This document shows, piece by piece, positions 18,841-23,459 of a stretch of DNA of 23,459 bases. The translations under genes and the position numbers were made by a program. How positions within the stretch are numbered: the stretch's first letter is position 1; every line of letters starts with the position of its first letter. This DNA is from a virus, in IMG/VR virus record IMGVR_UViG_3300035701_000291, positions 1-23,459 of that record. One strand, written 5' to 3'. The notes beneath the pieces were generated by a model. That model saw only the letters and a list, made by a program, of their open reading frames with translations. It made no database searches and was not told the DNA's origin.

Positions 18841-18968
18841 CTCTCGCGGGAGAGCAGAGACCCAGACCCAAGCATCCCCTTACTATCTCTTCAGGGTGTA
18901 GGCTTCGAAGAGAGCGAAAGTCCGAACAACGAGGCGCGGATGGGGCGCCTACAACCTCTCCCGCTGGC
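18841..18968 (+). ncRNA. Putative structured RNA or mRNA leader
   Basis: This is a gene-free 183-base interval between the AbrB-like and RHH genes, with strong nested pairing. GCGGGAGAG (18846-18854) pairs perfectly with CTCTCCCGC (18956-18964). Inside, TGTAGGC (18897-18903) pairs with GCCTACA (18947-18953), and AGAGA (18856-18860) with TCTCT (18886-18890). An alternative hairpin AGGCGC (18932-18937) / GCGCCT (18945-18950) is incompatible with the second helix, which suggests two states. A 9-bp match by chance in this small space is unlikely (about 0.06 expected). I recognise no known riboswitch or ribozyme. The orientation shown assumes co-transcription with the packaging genes. Confidence 0.5.
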
Positions 18969-19012
18969 AAGAAAAGGATGGACGAGCCCTTAGGCGACGC
19001 TGGAGAATTGAA

Positions 19013-19237
19013 GTGAAGAAAAGAGTAGAATGTAAGATCGATGAGAAATTAGTTGAAGAGATCGATAGAGCAGCTACTCTTCTTCACGTTACCAGGACGG
19101 AGATCATTTTGACGGCCTGTCAATTCTATCTCAGGTCCATACGACGAAGCAATAAAACTTTAAATCTACAATTCGACCGACACAATCATCAAACAAGTTC
19201 TTCCCTTCCGCCCTCGAGTGGAATCTTTGAGAGTTGA
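19013..19237 (+). CDS. RHH (CopG-like) protein before terminase genes
   Basis: A 74-residue protein with GTG 19013, seven bases after TGGAG (19001-19005). Its strand RVECKIDEKLVEEIDRAATL leads into LHVTRTEIILTACQFYLRSI, the classic strand-helix-helix of CopG regulators with a conserved T-R-x-E-I start of helix 2. A Ser/His-rich tail follows. It is the first gene of the head operon, followed six bases later by the next gene, and may regulate it. Confidence 0.7.
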   Translation: MKKRVECKIDEKLVEEIDRAATLLHVTRTEIILTACQFYLRSIRRSNKTLNLQFDRHNHQTSSSLPPSSGIFES

Positions 19238-19243
19238 ATCTTA

Positions 19244-19507
19244 ATGCCACATAAACACAGTCAAGAAGCAATGCAACGGCGAACACAGATCCAGGAGCAA
19301 CGCCGGAAAGCAAAACAAATCGTGCTCTCTTCTGCCTTCATCGACCGTGAAAAAGCGGAATCCGTCAACCTTCTTTCACCGCAACAGATCCTTATCAAAC
19401 TCACAGAAGACTATCCCGAGCCCTATATGACAGCACTAGAACAGTTCACTGAGGGAGAAGTCCTCATAGACAGCCGAGGGGAGGGATCCCTCAACTTAGA
19501 GGCCTAG
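19244..19507 (+). CDS. Hypothetical 87-residue protein before terminase small subunit
   Basis: ATG 19244 lies six bases after the RHH stop. The N-terminus is a Gln/Arg/Lys-rich helix (HSQEAMQRRTQIQEQRRKAK). The rest is helical with a Pro-rich turn (LTEDYPEPYMTALEQF) and an acidic end. There is no recognisable motif. In other head operons this place holds small packaging accessory proteins, so such a role is possible. Confidence 0.55.
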   Translation: MPHKHSQEAMQRRTQIQEQRRKAKQIVLSSAFIDREKAESVNLLSPQQILIKLTEDYPEPYMTALEQFTEGEVLIDSRGEGSLNLEA

Positions 19508-19508
19508 A

Positions 19509-19997
19509 ATGTCCGATAACGTCCAGAATCCGCCTCTGATGCTGCCATTTTTAGCAAAGCCAAAACAAAAAAGAGCCCTAATCAAGAAAGCAGGACGTAT
19601 CAGTAGAATTCTGGAATTGCGAGTTAAAGGCTACACACATGAGCAAATCGCCAAGGAATTGAACTGCAACGAGAAAACCATAAGACGCAACCTCAAAGAC
19701 GAGCCCACACAAAGTTTCATAGACACATTAATGCAAGCACAACTCGCGGATATCATAGAGGCAAAAACTGGAACACGCCTCCATTACCGTGACAAACTCT
19801 TGGAGAAGTTAATGCCAAGAAAAATAGAGCAGAAAACAGAAGGCAAACTGGATATTGCTGTTGACAAGGGAAAAGACATTGCAGGTCTCCTCGCAAAATA
19901 CGACACTCTCTTTAACCCAGTGGAAAAGAAGCCTCTTAATCCAGACAGTCCTCCAGAACAAGTGGATCCCGCATCAACCAACACTCAAACAAGCTGA
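19509..19997 (+). CDS. terS: Terminase small subunit (probable)
   Basis: A 162-residue protein with ATG 19509, one base after the preceding TAG. A basic N-terminus precedes a helix-turn-helix (KGYTHEQIAKELNCNEKTIR, residues 39-58) of the kind used by small terminases to bind the pac/cos site. Helical oligomerisation sequence follows (TQSFIDTLMQAQLADIIEAK), and then a Pro/Asn-rich tail (NPVEKKPLNPDSPPEQVDPA). Position immediately before the large subunit and size are typical. Its last 119-143 bases overlap the large subunit gene in another frame. Confidence 0.75.
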   Translation: MSDNVQNPPLMLPFLAKPKQKRALIKKAGRISRILELRVKGYTHEQIAKELNCNEKTIRRNLKDEPTQSFIDTLMQAQLADIIEAKTGTRLHYRDKLLEKLMPRKIEQKTEGKLDIAVDKGKDIAGLLAKYDTLFNPVEKKPLNPDSPPEQVDPASTNTQTS

Positions 19998-21198
19998 ATT
20001 CCTAGTAACCACAGAACGTGAAGCCTTGTACGGAGGAGCAGCTGGAGGCGGCAAATCAGACGCTCTCTTAATGGCAGCATTCCAATTCGTCAGCATTCCT
20101 GGGTACACAGCAATCCTTTTCCGCAGAACCTACCGGGATCTCGCGCTCCCGGAAGCCTTGATGGATCGCGCTCAAGAATGGTTAGGCGGAACAACTGCCA
20201 AATGGAACGGAGAAAATCACACATGGACTTTCCCCAGTTCCGCAAGATTATGCTTCGGTTACATGGAAACTGAGGCGGATAAATACCGGTATCAATCTGC
20301 AGCGTTTCAATTCATAGGTTTCGACGAAATCACCCAATTTCTTGAAACAGAGTACCGGTTCATGTTCAGTCGTTTACGTCGCCTTGAAACAAGCCCTGTT
20401 CCCCTCCGAATGAGAGCGGCCAGTAATCCGGGGGGAGTTGGTCATGAATGGGTTAAGCAAAGATTCCTGATTGAAGGGCACATAAAAGGGCGCGTTTTCA
20501 TTCCCGCGAAACTCGAAGATAACCCTTACCTGGACCAGGCGACTTATCGGGCAAGCCTCAACGAACTTGATCCTATCACAAGAGCACAACTCTTGAATGG
20601 TGACTGGTCCGCAAGAACTACGGGCGGCAAGTTCAGGCGTGAATGGTTCAAAATTGTTGATGACTACCCGCATGACGCGCTTAGGGCTCGTTATTGGGAT
20701 CTTGCTGCAACTGAGGCAGCCCCGGGCAAGGATCCAGATTACACAGTTGGCGCCTTACTCACTCAGAAAGCCGGTGTCATCTATATCATTGACATTAAAC
20801 GGACTCGTGGAAGACCGCAGCAGATTGAAGCATTAATCCGTCAAACCGCTGAGCTCGACGGCAAAGAAGTAGAGGTTCACATGGAAACCGAGCCTGGAAG
20901 CACCGGCATCGCAAACATCGACCATTATGCACGAGATATCCTATTGGGATTCAGCTTTCACGGGCAGAAGACCACGGGCAGCAAAGAAGTCCGGGCTAAC
21001 CCCGTGAGTTCGGCTGCCGAGGCGGGAAACATCAAGTTGGTCAGAGGTCCTTGGATAAACGATTTCCTAGATGAGGTAGAAGCTTTTCCAAGGGGACCGC
21101 ACGATGATATCATCGACGCCGTTTCTGGAGCTTTCGCGATTGTTGCTCGAGGCAGACCCCAAGGGCTCGTGTCATTCGGAGTTGTCGGGGATAAATGA
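19879..21198 (+). CDS. terL: Terminase large subunit
   Basis: The frame is open back to TTG 19855. I chose TTG 19879, eight bases after AAGGG (19866-19870), giving 439 residues. No start codon occurs between it and the ATPase core, so the overlap with terS is at least 119 bases. Visible motifs (numbered from 19855): Walker A GGAAGGGKS (60-68), Walker B FIGFDE (153-158), coupling motif SNPGGVGHEW (190-199), and a RuvC-like nuclease with YWDLA (D282), METEPGST (E345/E347) and HDDIIDA (D417, D418, D421). It packages DNA into proheads through the portal and cuts concatemers. The stop overlaps the portal ATG. Confidence 0.9.
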   Translation: MQVSSQNTTLSLTQWKRSLLIQTVLQNKWIPHQPTLKQAEFLVTTEREALYGGAAGGGKSDALLMAAFQFVSIPGYTAILFRRTYRDLALPEALMDRAQEWLGGTTAKWNGENHTWTFPSSARLCFGYMETEADKYRYQSAAFQFIGFDEITQFLETEYRFMFSRLRRLETSPVPLRMRAASNPGGVGHEWVKQRFLIEGHIKGRVFIPAKLEDNPYLDQATYRASLNELDPITRAQLLNGDWSARTTGGKFRREWFKIVDDYPHDALRARYWDLAATEAAPGKDPDYTVGALLTQKAGVIYIIDIKRTRGRPQQIEALIRQTAELDGKEVEVHMETEPGSTGIANIDHYARDILLGFSFHGQKTTGSKEVRANPVSSAAEAGNIKLVRGPWINDFLDEVEAFPRGPHDDIIDAVSGAFAIVARGRPQGLVSFGVVGDK

Positions 21199-22601
21199 CT
21201 GAAAAAGAAAAAGAATGGCCTTGGCCTTTCAACCGGTTTCATCCAAAACCTAAGCCTCCGCCTAAACTGCAAGGGTTTGTCACAGTGCAAGGTCCAACTC
21301 CCGGACCCTACCTCATTTCAAGTTCAGATCAACCCCAATCAAGCGAGTCTCATATTCGAGGCAGACTTGAAACAGCCAAACTAATTGAAGCCTCAGTGAA
21401 TCCTGCTACAGCCGTGAAAGTTAATGTCGGCACAGTTAGCGGCGTCAAATATCCGGATGACTTCAATGATTTTCAAGATTACTTTGATGCATACAATTAC
21501 ATTCCCTACGTCACTCGAGCGGTTAACATCAAGCAGTTCATGATTTGGCAAATGGGCTACGACCTCGAATGCGAAGATGACGCAAGTAAACAAGCCAACA
21601 CGGACTATTTAACAAAATTGCAGGCTGACACAGTAATTCGGGACGGTGCTCTCTTCGCATTAGTCTCTGGAAACATGTACTGGCAAAAACAGAAGGACCA
21701 ATCATTCAAGCCTTTGAACCCAAGTAAAATGGGCTTGAAACTTGACAGCGACCAGCAAATCACGGAATATCATTACGAGCCTAGTTTCGGCAAAGTGGAC
21801 CGCATAAAACCTGTTGATGTCTTGCATCTGAAATTCAACGCTGAGCCTTGGGCTCTCTTCGGTGTCAGTTGCCTCCGCTGTGTTTTGCCAACAATCAAAG
21901 CCTTATTGTTCATGGAAGAGAAACTGCCTTGGATTGCTCGGCGCCGTGCAGATCCAATGTTGCACATTCAAATTGGAAGTAAAGATAACCCCGTTGACAA
22001 GCCTACTTATGACAGAGTCAAGAATGGCGTGATCAATCGGAAGCCTGGGGAAGACATATTCAATGACGGAACAATCGAGCAGATTCAAGAAGTTTATCAG
22101 AGCGCGAGTGTCGGCGGACGTCAGACTGTTGAGCCTATTCTTGCTCATTTCACGCGTAATCTTGTTGCAGGCTTGGGGGTTCCAGAACCTGCCCTTGGAT
22201 TCGGAGGCACAACCACAATGGCTACAGCCGAATACCAGGAGAGGATCCTGGAGGCGGAGGTTAGGAGTTACCAGCGCGTTTTGAAACGGTTTCATGAAGC
22301 TAATATTTTCAGTCTTGTTCAAACCGCAAAACCGGTAAAGATGGTTTGGCGGCCCATGAAAGAAGAAGACAAAAGCGCTCTTAGCACGAAACTGCAAGGT
22401 GAAATTGAACATGGCGTCGTAAGTCCGTCGTGGGCTCGGAAAACGCTGGGTTATCCTGATGATGCGGGAAAGGGCACGGTTATGAATGTACAGCTTGTGC
22501 CGTCTATGCTGAGCGATAAATTGAGTGAGGAACGCCAGAAGCGGCTTGAAACCTATGAAAAACTCAGTAGAGTCCTTGATAAAGAAGCTGCTACTTCTTG
22601 A
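21195..22601 (+). CDS. Portal protein
   Basis: A 468-residue protein with ATG 21195 overlapping the terminase TGA. A Pro-rich, basic start (KEWPWPFNRFHPKPKPPPK) leads into the portal fold: DYFDAYNYIPYVTRAVNIKQ, RDGALFALVSGNMYWQKQ, IKPVDVLHLKFN, then a clip/stem region (MEEKLPWIARRRADPMLHIQ) and the crown (LVAGLGVPEPALGFGGTTTM). Aromatic-rich strand segments and the VPEPALGFG motif match phage portal families. The dodecameric portal is the DNA entry point and connects to terminase and to the connector at the left end of the window. Length is normal. Confidence 0.85.
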   Translation: MTEKEKEWPWPFNRFHPKPKPPPKLQGFVTVQGPTPGPYLISSSDQPQSSESHIRGRLETAKLIEASVNPATAVKVNVGTVSGVKYPDDFNDFQDYFDAYNYIPYVTRAVNIKQFMIWQMGYDLECEDDASKQANTDYLTKLQADTVIRDGALFALVSGNMYWQKQKDQSFKPLNPSKMGLKLDSDQQITEYHYEPSFGKVDRIKPVDVLHLKFNAEPWALFGVSCLRCVLPTIKALLFMEEKLPWIARRRADPMLHIQIGSKDNPVDKPTYDRVKNGVINRKPGEDIFNDGTIEQIQEVYQSASVGGRQTVEPILAHFTRNLVAGLGVPEPALGFGGTTTMATAEYQERILEAEVRSYQRVLKRFHEANIFSLVQTAKPVKMVWRPMKEEDKSALSTKLQGEIEHGVVSPSWARKTLGYPDDAGKGTVMNVQLVPSMLSDKLSEERQKRLETYEKLSRVLDKEAATS

Positions 22602-22602
22602 A

Positions 22603-22818
22603 TTGCTCCGTGAACTGACATATACTTACATGTATGTGGCCGTGGTTGACGACCGAACCTGTGATCCATGCTTAAAGCATGACACGCGAACATATACAGG
22701 CGATCAACTCCTTGGCCTATTCCCATTTCTGCAGGGCACGGTCGGGGACAGCGTACTGTTACCGACAGTACATAATCACTGCAGATGCATGATCATTTTA
22801 CTTGAGGTTGGAATCTAG
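22603..22818 (+). CDS. Short MuF-like minor head protein
   Basis: The frame is open from 22525. The start is uncertain: TTG 22576, TTG 22603 or ATG 22630. TTG 22603 directly follows the portal stop and gives 71 residues. The recognisable part is TYMYVAVVDDRTCDPCLKHD, then LLPTVHNHCRCMI. D-x-R-T-C-x-x-C and a final P-x-x-H-x-x-C-R-C are the signature of the C-terminal MuF/gp7-like head morphogenesis domain. Typical MuF proteins have 250 or more residues, so here only the Cys/His core remains. It is probably a minor head component acting with the portal. No ribosome-binding site is convincing. Confidence 0.65.
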   Translation: MLRELTYTYMYVAVVDDRTCDPCLKHDTRTYTGDQLLGLFPFLQGTVGDSVLLPTVHNHCRCMIILLEVGI

Positions 22819-23459
22819 ATGCCGAGACACTCAGACTTTCAAAAAATCTATGACGCCTTCATGTGGCGGTACTGCAAAGACCATCAGGAATGTGAAGAGG
22901 GAAAACGAGTTTACTACGCTTGGCTCAACAAGTTGGGCCTTGATGACACTAAACCGTATCAGAGGCCACAAGAGAAATTCAGCTGGACCAAATCATATCT
23001 GCAATTTCTCAAGGAAGACGAGAAAGCCAAATACTTCAAAGTTGAAGCTCTCTTCCCGCTTTGTAGCATGAATGACAACGTCTACACACAAGACGAATTA
23101 CTCCAGGCAGCCAGATCTCTTGTCGGCAAAACCGTAGACCTCAACCATACAGACGAGAAACTTCCTGAAGTCACAATCTATGACGCCCAATACGAGGACG
23201 ACTGTGTCGAATGCCTCCTCAGAGTAGCCAAGGAAAGCAAGGCATTGGAAATGATTGAGAAGGGCGAGATCCTCCAAGTCAGCATCGAAGCAGACTGTCT
23301 CCGAGGCACCGAACAGACGCCGGAAGGCAACATGTGTCATGGTCTCGTTTTCACAGGGCTCGCCTTGCTCACGAAAGATGTCTTACCTGGAGTACCGCTT
23401 ACTCGTATTATGCCGGTTGAGAAACTGGTTGAAAGTTTCAAAGGTGTAACAATGTCAAA
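22819..23459 (+). CDS. Prohead protease-like protein (3' partial)
   Basis: ATG 22819 overlaps the preceding TAG, and the frame stays open to the end of the window (213 residues and part of a codon), so the gene continues outside. After a 90-residue helical N-terminus the core reads ARSLVGKTVDLNHTDEKLP (H110), a beta segment (VTIYDAQYEDDCVECLLRV), GEILQVSIEADC (S155) and LVFTGLALLTKDVLPGVPLT. A His in an N-H-turn and a Ser in a (V/I)S-I-(E/G) strand after G-x-x-x-x-x-S fit the capsid-maturation protease fold (S78-like). It should cleave scaffold and capsid during maturation. The long N-terminal extension is unusual. The scaffold and major capsid gene should follow. Confidence 0.7.
   Translation, partial: MPRHSDFQKIYDAFMWRYCKDHQECEEGKRVYYAWLNKLGLDDTKPYQRPQEKFSWTKSYLQFLKEDEKAKYFKVEALFPLCSMNDNVYTQDELLQAARSLVGKTVDLNHTDEKLPEVTIYDAQYEDDCVECLLRVAKESKALEMIEKGEILQVSIEADCLRGTEQTPEGNMCHGLVFTGLALLTKDVLPGVPLTRIMPVEKLVESFKGVTMS

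Noticed and set aside
18911-18923. Resemblance of GCGAAAGTCC to the conserved GAGGAAAGTCC of RNase P RNA
   Set aside because: The other conserved elements and the overall size of RNase P RNA are missing, so the similarity is too short to support it.
22802-23071. 89-residue + strand reading frame
   Set aside because: It overlaps the prohead protease gene in another frame, and the protease frame is open to the window end with recognisable His and Ser motifs.

Overview
This window looks like most of the genome of a siphovirus-like head-tailed virus (Caudoviricetes) of an archaeon. Archaeal signs are AT-rich TATA-type promoters, several small ribbon-helix-helix (RHH) and AbrB regulators, a HerA-type ATPase, pyrimidine-rich termination after an operon, and a secreted protein ending in a PEF-CTERM-like anchor (IPEFP, hydrophobic stretch, RRR). 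That last signal is, to my knowledge, frequent in Bathyarchaeia and in some methanogens. The host assignment is inference only. No rRNA, tRNA or CRISPR array was seen.

Layout. (1) 1-6174, + strand: head completion and tail genes: head-tail connector (5' cut), gp10-like neck protein, tail terminator, unknown, tail tube, G/GT tail chaperone with a putative -1 frameshift, tape measure, three tail-tip genes. (2) 6215-6951: two small membrane proteins, possibly holin-like, then a poly-pyrimidine terminator. (3) 7140-8324: tyrosine integrase, preceded by palindromes that are candidate operator or attP sites. (4) 8311-9558, - strand: cell-surface protein, a probable moron. (5) 9734-10383: small regulators, with two divergent RHH genes sharing a TGTTAC operator region. 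(6) 10387-18424: a tightly overlapping + strand accessory operon. It holds two ParB-like proteins (one fused to a zinc finger and a PD-(D/E)XK/Vsr-like nuclease domain), a C5 cytosine methyltransferase, a HerA-like ATPase with coiled coil and C-terminal winged helix, and about 17 mini-genes, many Cys-rich, several of them paralogous. (7) 18528-19012: AbrB-like regulator and a structured RNA candidate. (8) 19013-23459: RHH protein, small protein, terminase small and large subunits, portal, short MuF-like protein, and a prohead protease running off the window.

The right end stops in the prohead protease and the left end starts in the head-tail connector. In this virus class the major capsid gene lies exactly between these two. 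The window is therefore best read as a circular or circularly permuted genome cut in the head module, missing only the protease 3' end, the capsid gene and the connector 5' end.

The most unusual feature is a dispersed non-palindromic motif, GAGCCC/GGGCTC. I counted 49 copies by eye, about four times the chance level for equal base use. Its extended form CGAGCCCTA occurs 9 times against about 0.2 expected. It falls in all reading frames and in intergenic DNA, peaks in the second parB-like gene (11 copies in about 840 bp), and is absent from the tape-measure region. No replication polymerase, helicase loader or initiator was recognised, so the ParB/HerA/methyltransferase block is the only obvious DNA-metabolism module besides the integrase and terminase.
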